Positions 5,329 to 13,105 of a DNA stretch of 13,120 bases are shown piece after piece (position 1 is the stretch's first letter; each line of letters starts with the position of its first letter). The position numbers and the translations under genes were made by a program. The stretch lies in contig JAITES010000059.1 of assembly GCA_031281925.1 (NCBI GenBank), positions 1 through 13,120 of the forward strand, read 5' to 3'. Source of the stretch: Treponema sp. (lineage in GTDB: Bacteria > Spirochaetota > Spirochaetia > Treponematales > Breznakiellaceae). The notes under the pieces are model-generated. The model did no database searches. It saw only the letters and a list, made by a program, of their open reading frames with translations, and had not been told where the DNA came from.

Positions 5329-5362
5329 GTCTGTCTATAATGTGTCTACATTATAGACAGAC
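5329..5362. repeat. Dispersed hairpin repeat, family 1, copy C
   Basis: GTCTGTCTATAATGT (5329-5343) and ACATTATAGACAGAC (5348-5362) form a perfect 15-pair stem with loop GTCT. Compared with copy B, two base pairs have changed on both sides at once, keeping the stem intact. Each arm contains TATAAT when read 5' to 3' from its GTCTGTC end, so a -10-like hexamer occurs on both strands; no good -35 box is seen. Confidence 0.9.
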
Positions 5363-5373
5363 TCGAATTAACC

Positions 5374-5410
5374 GAGGCTGTTCCGAAACTTCAGTTTTTG
5401 GAACAAGCTC
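5374..5410. repeat. Dispersed inverted repeat, family 2, copy 3
   Basis: GAGGCTGTTCCGAAACT (5374-5390) and AGTTTTTGGAACAAGCTC (5393-5410) pair over most of their length. The element overlaps the first two window bases of the gltD stop codon (TGA, minus strand, 5409-5411), so it forms the immediate 3' end of the gltBD transcript. Confidence 0.75.
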
Positions 5411-6881
5411 AGCCTAATACCGCTATAATGGCTTCCGCGGCGGCGTGGCCGTCGGCAATGGCCCGTACCACGAGGCTTGCGCCGTTACGGGAATCTCCTG
5501 CGGCCCAAACCTTGACATTGCTGGTATGGAAACTCCCCAGAGTGCGGATATTTCCCCGCTCATCCAGTTCAAGCCCCAGAGACGCCACGAGGCCTTCCTG
5601 AACCACATGGGTAAAGCCCATTGCAAGGAGTACCAGATCCGCGCCGATTTCAAAGTCTGAACCGGGAATTTCACTCATCAGCCAGCGGCCGTCTTTCATG
5701 GCCCAATCCACTTTACAGGCCCGGATCGAATCCACCCTGCCGTCCTTTCCAATAAAGGCTTTTGAATTGACCGACCAGAGCCGCTCACTTCCCTCTTCAT
5801 GGGAACTTGAAGTTTTCATGACCTTGGGCCAGAGGGGCCAGGGCTCTTCGGGGGAGCGGTGCTCCGGGGGCCTGGGCAATACCTCGATCTGCGTAACCGA
5901 TTTTGCCCCCTGCCGGTTGGCGGTTCCCACGCAGTCCGAACCCGTGTCGCCGCCCCCGATAACCACTACCCTCTTGCCGAATGCGGTAATGGGTTCAAGA
6001 CCGAAGTCTTCCCCGGCAATGGTTCTGTTCTGCATTGCAAGGTAATCGAGGGCCTGGACGATCCCTGAGTTTTCCCGGCCGGGTATCCTGAGATCCCGCG
6101 GATCCCTGGCTCCTATGGTGAGGAGCACCAGATCAAAATTTGCCTCCAGATTCCTGGGATCAACAAAATGCGGGCCTGCCGTTTCGGTAATCCCGTCCGC
6201 TCCCCTGGCCCCAAAGCTGTAGCGGGCGCTTCCCACACGGATATGGGCCTTGAAGACGACCCCTTCGGCTTCCATCAGCCTGATGCGCCGGTCAATAAAA
6301 CTCTTGTCCAGTTTGAAGTCGGGGATACCGTAGCGGAGGTAGCCGCCGAGTTGACGGTCGCCTTCGTAAACGGTAACCGAAAAACCTGCCCGGTTGAGGT
6401 ACCACGCGGCGGATAGCCCTGCAGGCCCTGCTCCCACCACCGCCACCTTCCTCCCATTCCGCTTTTTCGGAGGCCGGGGCTTTACAATACCCAGCGCAAA
6501 TGCCTTCTCCACGACGGCAAGTTCGTTCTGCCTGATCGTTACCGGATCGTCATTTGCGCCCAGAACACAGGAAGCTTCACAGAGGGCAGGACATACCCGG
6601 CCGGTGAACTCTGGGAACGGATTGGTATCCTGCAGAATGGCCCAGGCCCCTTCCCAATCACCCCGGTAGATCCTGTCCTGAAATTCGGGCATGAGGTTAC
6701 AGACCGGACAGGCCCAGTGGCAGAAGGGTACACCGCAGTCCATACAGCGGCTCGCCTGGAGTCTGCGGTCTTCGTCCCCCAGCATCAGTTCAACTTCGCT
6801 GTAATCGTTAAGCCGCTCTTCCACGGGCCTGTAGCCTGCTACCTGGCGTCTTGTCTTCAAAAAACCTTTCGGATCACCCAT
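5409..6881 (-). CDS. gltD: Glutamate synthase, small (beta) subunit
   Basis: A 490-residue flavoprotein that passes electrons from NADPH through FAD and iron-sulphur clusters to the large subunit. The N-terminal cysteine sets are C46-x2-C49-x4-C54-x3-C58 (in CMDCGVPFCHWACPVC) and C97-x3-C101-x3-C105 (in VCPALCEASC), which bind two 4Fe-4S clusters. AVVGAGPAGLSAAW (147-160) is the FAD dinucleotide fold, and VVIGGGDTGSDCVG (306-319) the NADPH fold. A segment of about 30 residues near 217-247 looks longer than usual. The length is near the 470-490 usual for GltD. Start ATG 6881 has GGGGA 5 bases upstream. It follows gltB by 47 bases on the same strand and is surely in one operon with it. GltD-like homologues also serve other oxidoreductases, but the adjacent gltB settles the assignment. 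Confidence 0.96.
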   Translation of the reverse strand: MGDPKGFLKTRRQVAGYRPVEERLNDYSEVELMLGDEDRRLQASRCMDCGVPFCHWACPVCNLMPEFQDRIYRGDWEGAWAILQDTNPFPEFTGRVCPALCEASCVLGANDDPVTIRQNELAVVEKAFALGIVKPRPPKKRNGRKVAVVGAGPAGLSAAWYLNRAGFSVTVYEGDRQLGGYLRYGIPDFKLDKSFIDRRIRLMEAEGVVFKAHIRVGSARYSFGARGADGITETAGPHFVDPRNLEANFDLVLLTIGARDPRDLRIPGRENSGIVQALDYLAMQNRTIAGEDFGLEPITAFGKRVVVIGGGDTGSDCVGTANRQGAKSVTQIEVLPRPPEHRSPEEPWPLWPKVMKTSSSHEEGSERLWSVNSKAFIGKDGRVDSIRACKVDWAMKDGRWLMSEIPGSDFEIGADLVLLAMGFTHVVQEGLVASLGLELDERGNIRTLGSFHTSNVKVWAAGDSRNGASLVVRAIADGHAAAEAIIAVLG

Positions 6882-6901
6882 TATTGTCCCCGTTCAATAG
6901 A

Positions 6902-6928
6902 CTTGTCCGGAAGCCTTTTCCGCACAAG
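6902..6928 (-). repeat. Hairpin in the gltB-gltD gap
   Basis: CTTGTCCGGAA (6902-6912) and TTCCGCACAAG (6918-6928) pair at 10 of 11 positions around a 5-base loop. The hairpin starts directly after the gltB stop codon and ends about 11 bases before the gltD ribosome-binding site. It has no T-run; a role in mRNA processing or differential stability of the two cistrons is possible. Confidence 0.5.
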
Positions 6929-9900
6929 CTAATATTTGGCTTCCAGCTCTTCACGCTTGCGTATATCCCAGAGCTGCTTGTCCAATTCCGCAATCTTCAT
7001 CTCTTCCAGAGCCCGTTTGTATTCCAGGGGAAGTACCTTGATGAATTTGGCTTTGTACTCTTCCCAGTTGTCGAGAATGTTTCCGGCATATTCCGAAGCC
7101 GTCCAGTAGACATGCCTGCGGATGGCGGAACGGACATAGTTAATATCCTCTTCGTTGTCCAGGCCGGAAAGTTCTACCATGCCCTTATTGAGGAAGAATT
7201 CAAAGTTACTGTTGATATCGAGCACATAGGCGATGCCGCCGCTCATACCCGCTGCAAAGTTCCGTCCTACCGTGCCCAGCACGACAAGCTTCCCGCCTGT
7301 CATGTATTCGGCGCAGTGATCCCCGGTTCCCTCCACCACCGCTTCGGCCCCGGAATTGCGCACGCAGAAGCGCTCGCCGGCCACACCGGCCGCATACAGT
7401 TCCCCGCCGGTAGCGCCGTAGAGCACCGTATTCCCGACAATGATGTTCTCATTGCTCTTAAAAAGGGAACCCGACGGAGGGGCCACCACGATCCGGCCTC
7501 CGGAAAGGCCCTTGCCCAGATAATCGTTGGTATCCCCCGCCAGGCGGAAAGTGATCCCCCGGGCAAGGAAGGCGCCGAAACTCTGGCCTGCCGAACCGCT
7601 AAAGTCAACGGTAATAAAGTTTTCGGGAAGCCCCTGACCGCCGTAACGCCGGCTTACATTGAAGGAAAGCATGGCCCCAACCGCACGGTCGGTATTCTTC
7701 ACCTGGCTTCTTACTACAACCGGATTCCTGTTTTCCAGGGCTTCTTTGCAGTCTTCGATGAGTTTAATATCCAGCACATCGTGAATCTTATGGATCTGAT
7801 CCTGAACGCAGTGGGTTTCCCTGCCTCCGGGAATATCCGCGGGGCCTTCCTCCCGGTAGAGGAGCCGGGAAAGATCCACACCCTTATACCGTTCATCTGT
7901 ACGCTGGCAGAGAAGATCCGCCCGGCCGATGAGTTCGTCAAAACGCCGGAAGCCCAGGCTCGCCATGATCTCCCTCACTTCCTCGGCGAGGAAACGGAAA
8001 AAGTTGATAAGATGTTCGGGTTTTCCGGTAAAGCGCTTGCGGAGTTCCGGATCCTGGGTGGCTACTCCCATGGGGCAGGTATTCTCATGGCACTTGCGCA
8101 TCATCACGCAGCCCATAACGATGAGGGTCGAAGTACCGAAACCGAATTCCTCGGCGCCCAGCATGCCGGCTATCACAATGTCCCGGCCGGTTTTTATCTG
8201 CCCGTCGGTCTGGAGTCTCACCCGGCCCCGCAGACCGTTTCTCACCAGCACCTGGTGGGTCTCGGCAAGCCCCAGTTCCCAGGGAAGACCGGCATGGCGT
8301 ATCGAAGACTGGGGGCTTGCCCCGGTGCCGCCGTCATAGCCTGAAATAAGAACATTGTCCGCATGCGCCTTGACGACGCCTGCCGCAACAGTCCCTACCC
8401 CGGTCTCGGAAACCAGCTTCACACTGATCCGGGCCTCGGGGTTGGCGTTCTTCAGGTCAAAAATGAGTTCGGCAAGATCCTCAATGGAATAGATGTCATG
8501 GTGGGGCGGAGGACTTATCAACGTAACTCCGGGGGTCGAAAAACGGGTTTTGGCGATGTTTACATCCACCTTGTGACCGGGAAGCTGGCCTCCCTCGCCG
8601 GGTTTGGCCCCCTGGGCTATCTTGATCTGTAGTTCAAGCGCATTGGCCAGATATTCACTTGTTACCCCGAAACGGCCCGAGGCCACCTGCTTGATCGCCG
8701 AACGGGCCCACTTTCCGTCGGGCCTCCGCGGGAAGCGTTCGGGGTTTTCGCCGCCTTCTCCGGAATTGGAACGCCCCTTGATCGAGTTGAGGGCGATGGC
8801 GATGGTCTCATGGGCTTCTTTGGAGATCGAACCGAAACTCATGGCTCCGGTAGTAAAACGCTTCATGATCTCTTCTACGGGTTCAACTTCCTCAAGGGGC
8901 CGTGACCCCCGCGGCGCCGGGCTTCCCGGCTGCACGAAGTCGATAAGACCCCGGATCACATGGGGAGAGCGGTTCAGGGCATCGGAAGCGGCGCTGAACT
9001 GTTTGAATTTCCTGTAATCCCCTGTACGGGTTGCCCACTGGAGAAGGTAGATTGTTTCGGGATTCCAGGCATGCTGTTCACCCTTGCGCCGCCAGCAGTA
9101 CTGACCGTCGCCGTAGAGCAAACTGTCCGCCGCGCCTACGGTCCCGTTTTCACCCAGCTTTTCATCGGCCTCTCTGGCGCTCCAGTAACGGGCCAGGGCT
9201 TCGGCCTCAAGGTCTGCAAAATTTGCACCCCCGATGCGGCTCACCGTGCCCCGGAAACACTTTTCGACAAGCGCTTCGGAAAGCCCCACGGCCTCAAAGA
9301 CCTGGGCGCCCCGGTAGGAACGGAGGGTACTGGTTCCCATCTTCGACATAACCTTCAGCATGGCCTTGGACAGGCCCTTGAGGTAGTTCTTTTGGGCATG
9401 CGAAAGATCCCCGATACGTTCCGCGTCAAAACTCCGGCTGATCGAGGCGAGGGAGGCAAGAGCGCCGTAGGGAACCACAATGTCGGCCCCATAACCAAAG
9501 AGCAGGGCAAAATGCATGATCTCCCTGGGCTCCGCGGTATCCGAAATGATTGAACACTTCATCCTGAGCCCTGCCCTGATGAGCCCGTGGTGTACCGCCC
9601 CAACCGCCAGCAGCGCGGGAACAGGACAGCGGCCCGCGCCGGGAGAGAGAGCCCTGCGGTCAGAAAGCACGATCAGGGAGACGCCCTCGTTTACGGCTTT
9701 ACAGGCTTCGTCAATCAGGGTGTCCAGGGCGGTTTCGAGGGCGGATACTTCGGACACCGAATTTTCTTCCTGAATCCCGTCTTCCGGCTCCCGGGCGAAA
9801 CTCTCTTTCGTGTTAGATTCGGTTTTTAAGGCCGGCGCTTCAACCGGAAAAGTAGCGTCCAGCGTTTTGGACTTAAAAAAGCCTCTCTCGATCTCAAGCA

Positions 9901-11659
9901 GGCGCCCGAGATCTTCGGCCGTCATGATCGGCTGCAGCACCTTTATCCGCTTACAGCGGTTTTCGTCTTCCTCAAAAAGATTCCCCTGGGGGCCTACAAA
10001 ACTCGTCAGGGTCATCACAAGATCTTCCCGGATCGAGTCGATGGGAGGATTGGTAACCTGGGCAAAAACCTGCTTGAAGTAAGAATATACACGCTGGGGC
10101 TTCTGCGAAAAAACCGCCAGGGGTGTATCGGTACCCATGGAACTGGTAGGTTCCTGGCCGGTTTCCGCCATGGTAATAAGCAGACGATTCCGGTCTTCCC
10201 GTGTATACCCGGCAGTCCGTTCCATAAAGAGAATCTGCCTGTCGTTGGTATTGAGGGGATCGGTTCCTGTTTCCCCCTCGTTCTGCCTGAGGGTGATCAC
10301 ATTGTTTTTGACCCATTCGCCGTAAGGCCTGCGGGTACTGACAGTCTTTTTGACCTCCGCATCGGGGATGATCCGCCCCTCCTCCAGATCCACAAGGAGA
10401 AGCTTCCCCGGAAGGAGCCGCCCCTTATATTCCACTTCCTCCGGCTTGAAATCCTGCACCCCGGTTTCGGACCCCATGACAATGAGGCCGTCTTTGGTGA
10501 TCGTATAACGTGAAGGGCGCAGACCGTTCCTGTCCAGAGTACCCCCCACATAACGGCCGTCACAGAAAACCATGGAGGCCGGCCCGTCCCAGGGCTCCAT
10601 TATACAGGCGTGGTACTCATAGAAAGCCTTGAGTTCGGACGATATGGGATTCTTTTCGTTCCAGGATTCGGGAATAAGCATCATCAGGGCATGGGGAAGA
10701 CTCCTGCCGCTCATCACCAGAAGCTCCAGCATGTTGTCAAAGCTGGCGGAATCGCTGCGATCCGGTTCGATGGACGGGAATATCTCCTCCATCTTTTCCC
10801 CAAAACGGGGATGGGCGTAGAGAGGCTCCCGGGCCGCGGCCCAGAAACGGTTCCCCTTTATCGTGTTGATTTCTCCATTATGGGCCACCATACGGAAGGG
10901 CTGGGCCAGAGGCCAGTTTGGAAAGGTATTGGTAGAAAAACGGGAGTGAACCAGGGCTACCGCGCTGCTCAGCGCCTCATTCCCCAACTCCGGATAGTAA
11001 GCCTTGAGCTGGGAACTCATCATCATGCCCTTGTAAACGATGATACGGCTGGAAAGGGAGGGAATGTAGCACTCCGCCCCGGCCTTGATCATCTCTTCAT
11101 TGACCCGGAGGGTTTTTTCGAGCTTTTTGCGGAAGAGGAAGAGCCGGAATTCGAGATCCGGCACGGCTTCCCCGGCCTTTGCCGGAACAGCTTCATTGGC
11201 TACGAGGACAATCTGTTTGATGACAGGTTCCGCAGACTTTGCGATTATACCGATTACATTACTGTTTACAGGAACATTCCGCATGGCAAACACGGAAAGA
11301 CCGGCCCAGTCGGCTGTCTCTTCGATTGCCCTGATTGTCAGCGCCTGAAGATCCGAAGCCTTCCCGCTGTTCTTCCCCGGAAAAAACACAAGCCCGGTGC
11401 CGTAGGAACCGGGTTCAGGCAGGGTAGGAATGAACTTTTTATAAAACTCATGGGGGATCTGCAGAAGAATTCCGGAACCGTCGCCGGTTTTGTTGTCGGC
11501 GCTTTCCGCCCCCCGGTGTTCCATCCTCTCCAAAACCTTGATACCCCGGCTGACGATATCATGGGATTTTTTACCTTCAATGCTGGCTACAAAACCGATT
11601 CCGCAGGAATCGTGTTCATCTTCCGCCCGGTACAGACCTTTCCCCTCAAAACCGCCCAT
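6929..11659 (-). CDS. gltB: Glutamate synthase, large (alpha) subunit
   Basis: A 1576-residue enzyme that makes two glutamates from glutamine and 2-oxoglutarate, using electrons delivered by GltD. The order is: class II glutamine amidotransferase, with nucleophile C19 in DSCGIGFVASIEG (an 18-residue propeptide would be removed); a central domain to about 760; an FMN-binding synthase domain (about 810-1200) with SGEGGENPERF, PGEGGQLPGHK and SGYDGGTGASP; and the GXGXG structural domain to the end. C1184-x5-C1190-x4-C1195 (CVMMRKCHENTC) binds the 3Fe-4S cluster. A charged, low-complexity stretch at about 608-637 appears to be an extra surface insert. Start ATG 11659 has AAGGAG 5 bases upstream and lies behind a good promoter. 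The adjacent gltD marks a bacterial NADPH-type enzyme rather than a single-subunit ferredoxin type. With glutamine synthetase it would be the main route of ammonia assimilation. Confidence 0.97.
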   Translation of the reverse strand: MGGFEGKGLYRAEDEHDSCGIGFVASIEGKKSHDIVSRGIKVLERMEHRGAESADNKTGDGSGILLQIPHEFYKKFIPTLPEPGSYGTGLVFFPGKNSGKASDLQALTIRAIEETADWAGLSVFAMRNVPVNSNVIGIIAKSAEPVIKQIVLVANEAVPAKAGEAVPDLEFRLFLFRKKLEKTLRVNEEMIKAGAECYIPSLSSRIIVYKGMMMSSQLKAYYPELGNEALSSAVALVHSRFSTNTFPNWPLAQPFRMVAHNGEINTIKGNRFWAAAREPLYAHPRFGEKMEEIFPSIEPDRSDSASFDNMLELLVMSGRSLPHALMMLIPESWNEKNPISSELKAFYEYHACIMEPWDGPASMVFCDGRYVGGTLDRNGLRPSRYTITKDGLIVMGSETGVQDFKPEEVEYKGRLLPGKLLLVDLEEGRIIPDAEVKKTVSTRRPYGEWVKNNVITLRQNEGETGTDPLNTNDRQILFMERTAGYTREDRNRLLITMAETGQEPTSSMGTDTPLAVFSQKPQRVYSYFKQVFAQVTNPPIDSIREDLVMTLTSFVGPQGNLFEEDENRCKRIKVLQPIMTAEDLGRLLEIERGFFKSKTLDATFPVEAPALKTESNTKESFAREPEDGIQEENSVSEVSALETALDTLIDEACKAVNEGVSLIVLSDRRALSPGAGRCPVPALLAVGAVHHGLIRAGLRMKCSIISDTAEPREIMHFALLFGYGADIVVPYGALASLASISRSFDAERIGDLSHAQKNYLKGLSKAMLKVMSKMGTSTLRSYRGAQVFEAVGLSEALVEKCFRGTVSRIGGANFADLEAEALARYWSAREADEKLGENGTVGAADSLLYGDGQYCWRRKGEQHAWNPETIYLLQWATRTGDYRKFKQFSAASDALNRSPHVIRGLIDFVQPGSPAPRGSRPLEEVEPVEEIMKRFTTGAMSFGSISKEAHETIAIALNSIKGRSNSGEGGENPERFPRRPDGKWARSAIKQVASGRFGVTSEYLANALELQIKIAQGAKPGEGGQLPGHKVDVNIAKTRFSTPGVTLISPPPHHDIYSIEDLAELIFDLKNANPEARISVKLVSETGVGTVAAGVVKAHADNVLISGYDGGTGASPQSSIRHAGLPWELGLAETHQVLVRNGLRGRVRLQTDGQIKTGRDIVIAGMLGAEEFGFGTSTLIVMGCVMMRKCHENTCPMGVATQDPELRKRFTGKPEHLINFFRFLAEEVREIMASLGFRRFDELIGRADLLCQRTDERYKGVDLSRLLYREEGPADIPGGRETHCVQDQIHKIHDVLDIKLIEDCKEALENRNPVVVRSQVKNTDRAVGAMLSFNVSRRYGGQGLPENFITVDFSGSAGQSFGAFLARGITFRLAGDTNDYLGKGLSGGRIVVAPPSGSLFKSNENIIVGNTVLYGATGGELYAAGVAGERFCVRNSGAEAVVEGTGDHCAEYMTGGKLVVLGTVGRNFAAGMSGGIAYVLDINSNFEFFLNKGMVELSGLDNEEDINYVRSAIRRHVYWTASEYAGNILDNWEEYKAKFIKVLPLEYKRALEEMKIAELDKQLWDIRKREELEAKY

Positions 11660-11670
11660 GCTGGCTCCTT

Positions 11671-11694
11671 AAATAAAAATAGGCTATTTATTTT
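11671..11694. promoter_or_regulatory. Imperfect AT palindrome at the gltB transcription start
   Basis: AATAAAAATAG and CTATTTATTTT flank a single G and are complementary at 9 of 11 positions. The palindrome overlaps the -10 box and the expected start site of the gltB promoter, where a repressor would block transcription. The base composition is AT-only apart from the centre, so chance is quite possible. Confidence 0.3.
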
Positions 11695-11718
11695 ACCTGG
11701 AAAGGCAATCTAAGACAA
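11690..11718 (-). promoter_or_regulatory. Sigma-70-type promoter for gltBD
   Basis: On the minus strand, TTGTCT (11713-11718) and TAAAAT (11690-11695) are separated by exactly 17 bases. Transcription would begin near 11683, giving a short leader of about 25 bases that contains the AAGGAG ribosome-binding site (11665-11670). I see no GG-N10-GC sigma-54 signature in the 133-base gap. Confidence 0.75.
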
Positions 11719-11750
11719 GATATGGAAATTTTCAGCAGGAATTCCAAATT

Positions 11751-11789
11751 GAGGCTGTTCCGAAACCATTAAGGCTTTGGAACAGGCTC
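11751..11789. repeat. Dispersed inverted repeat, family 2, copy 4
   Basis: GAGGCTGTTCCGAAACC (11751-11767) and GGCTTTGGAACAGGCTC (11773-11789) pair at 14 of 17 positions. The element lies 3 bases beyond the stop codon of the NlpC/P60 gene and upstream of the gltB promoter, so it may insulate the two leftward units. Confidence 0.75.
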
Positions 11790-11792
11790 AAT

Positions 11793-13037
11793 TCACTTGT
11801 TAAATGAGATCGAATACCGTATACCGGTGGAGAACCGGAGGCCAGCGGCGAGATCCGCGTTCCAGTTCCGGTCGCTGCCTTCGTAAATGTAGGATTGCCA
11901 GGCCAGTTCCGCATAGGGCGACAGGGCGCCGGGGCCCAGATCCATGGAGAAGGGGGCCGCGCTGAAACCCACGGCGCCGAACCAGCTTGAGCCTCCCGAA
12001 TAATGCCTCTCTCCGTTATCGGACTTAAAAACCGGATCCCCGGCGCCCACTACCGGGCCTGCAAAGATCCTGAAACGGTCATCAAAACCGATGGAAAGGG
12101 TGATGGGCATGCGGAAAACTCCCAGACCGGCATCCCATTCGGGCCGGAGTTCGACGCCGGGGAGAATCGCTTTGGAAAAAGCCTCGGTTTCAATGGCCGC
12201 GCGGAACTGGGAAGCAAAACCGCGGACAGGGTAGCCTTCGGAATAGAAACCGTTCCAGGAAGGAGCCAGCGCAAGACCCACGACGATGCGGCCGGGATGT
12301 TCCCCGGTATCGCTCTTCCAGAAATCCCCCATTCCGCGGCTTTCCGGGGGTTTTGCCTGAGGCGTCTTACCTTCCGGAGAGAAATCTTCACCCCGTTTAG
12401 TCCCGGCGGAGAACTCCGAAAAGCCCTCTTCCCTGACGGGGCCGCCGGTTTCCGGAGCGGAGGCAACACGGGTTCCGCCTTCACTGGGGAAACCTTCCCC
12501 TTCAGGGATGGCGCGTCCGCTTCCCGCGTAGTTGCCCCTCCAGTAGCTTTCACTTAATTGGGAATAGATAACGCCTGTCTTTGGGCCTTCCGAGGCGGAA
12601 TGAATAAAACGGCCCTGACCCGAATAGATCCCCACATGGGTAATGGATTTTGATGAAGTAGTCCTGAAAAAGACCAGATCCCCCGGCTGCAGTTGGAGTT
12701 CTTCAATCTTTTCGGCCCAGGTGTAGAGGCCGGCCGCGGTTCTGGGCACCGAGGCGCCCAGGGCATCCTTAAAACTTGCTATCACCAGGCCGGAACAGTC
12801 CATGCCCCGCCTGTCGGTTCCCCCGTAACGGTAGGGGGTACCCTGGTACTTGTCCGCTGCGGAAAGCAGGGCCAGGCGGGCCTGCCGGGCCGCGTCAGGG
12901 GAGGCCTCCGCGGAAGTTTCTTCAAAAGAGGGTAAAATACCCTGCAGGGGAGCGGCTGCAAAAAGGGGCAAAGAGAGAGCGCAAAGCCCCAGACAGAGAA
13001 ATATACGGAACAGTTTCTGCCTTTTTACTTCCATCAT
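11793..13037 (-). CDS. Secreted NlpC/P60 peptidase with C-terminal barrel-like domain
   Basis: A 414-residue exported protein. Residues 1-29 form a signal peptide ending LPLFAAA. Residues 50-176 are an NlpC/P60 (C40) domain that would cut peptidoglycan stem peptides: YRYGGTDRRGMDCSG holds the nucleophile C81, SITHVGIYSG the base H134, and FIHSAS the third residue H146. Residues 177-247 are a Gly/Glu/Pro/Ser-rich linker. Residues 250-414 alternate glycine, aromatic and polar residues in strand-like blocks (for example GRIVVGLALAPSWNGF, MPITLSIGFDDRFRIFAG, LAAGLRFSTGIRYSISFN), as in small outer-membrane beta-barrels, with no hydrophobic helix. The barrel call is inferred. If right, the enzyme would be tethered to the outer membrane facing the periplasm. 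The start is uncertain between ATG 13037 and ATG 13034, because the only Shine-Dalgarno-like AGGA abuts them. It stands alone, upstream of gltB on the same strand. Confidence 0.85.
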   Translation of the reverse strand: MMEVKRQKLFRIFLCLGLCALSLPLFAAAPLQGILPSFEETSAEASPDAARQARLALLSAADKYQGTPYRYGGTDRRGMDCSGLVIASFKDALGASVPRTAAGLYTWAEKIEELQLQPGDLVFFRTTSSKSITHVGIYSGQGRFIHSASEGPKTGVIYSQLSESYWRGNYAGSGRAIPEGEGFPSEGGTRVASAPETGGPVREEGFSEFSAGTKRGEDFSPEGKTPQAKPPESRGMGDFWKSDTGEHPGRIVVGLALAPSWNGFYSEGYPVRGFASQFRAAIETEAFSKAILPGVELRPEWDAGLGVFRMPITLSIGFDDRFRIFAGPVVGAGDPVFKSDNGERHYSGGSSWFGAVGFSAAPFSMDLGPGALSPYAELAWQSYIYEGSDRNWNADLAAGLRFSTGIRYSISFNK

Positions 13038-13105
13038 CCTATTATCGGAACATAAAGACCTGAAAAAGAAGAATTTTTAACCGCGGGCTTTATCCACTAT
13101 TTCGC

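Noticed and set aside
5329..5343. TATAAT in family 1 copy C as a mobile promoter
   Set aside because: No reasonable -35 box is found 16-18 bases upstream on either strand, and the flanking genes converge on this gap, so no gene would be driven.
5257..5411. CRISPR array
   Set aside because: The repeats are inverted, of two unrelated kinds and unevenly spaced, with no spacer pattern and no cas genes.
6851..8344. Long open frame of 497 codons on the plus strand opposite gltD/gltB
   Set aside because: It is antisense to well-conserved gltB and gltD sequence, has no recognisable domain, and begins inside gltD. It is a by-product of codon bias in the real genes.
10610..11713. Open frame of 367 codons on the plus strand opposite the 5' end of gltB
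   Set aside because: It lies fully antisense to the glutamine amidotransferase domain and runs through the gltB promoter. It shows no domain or ribosome-binding site.
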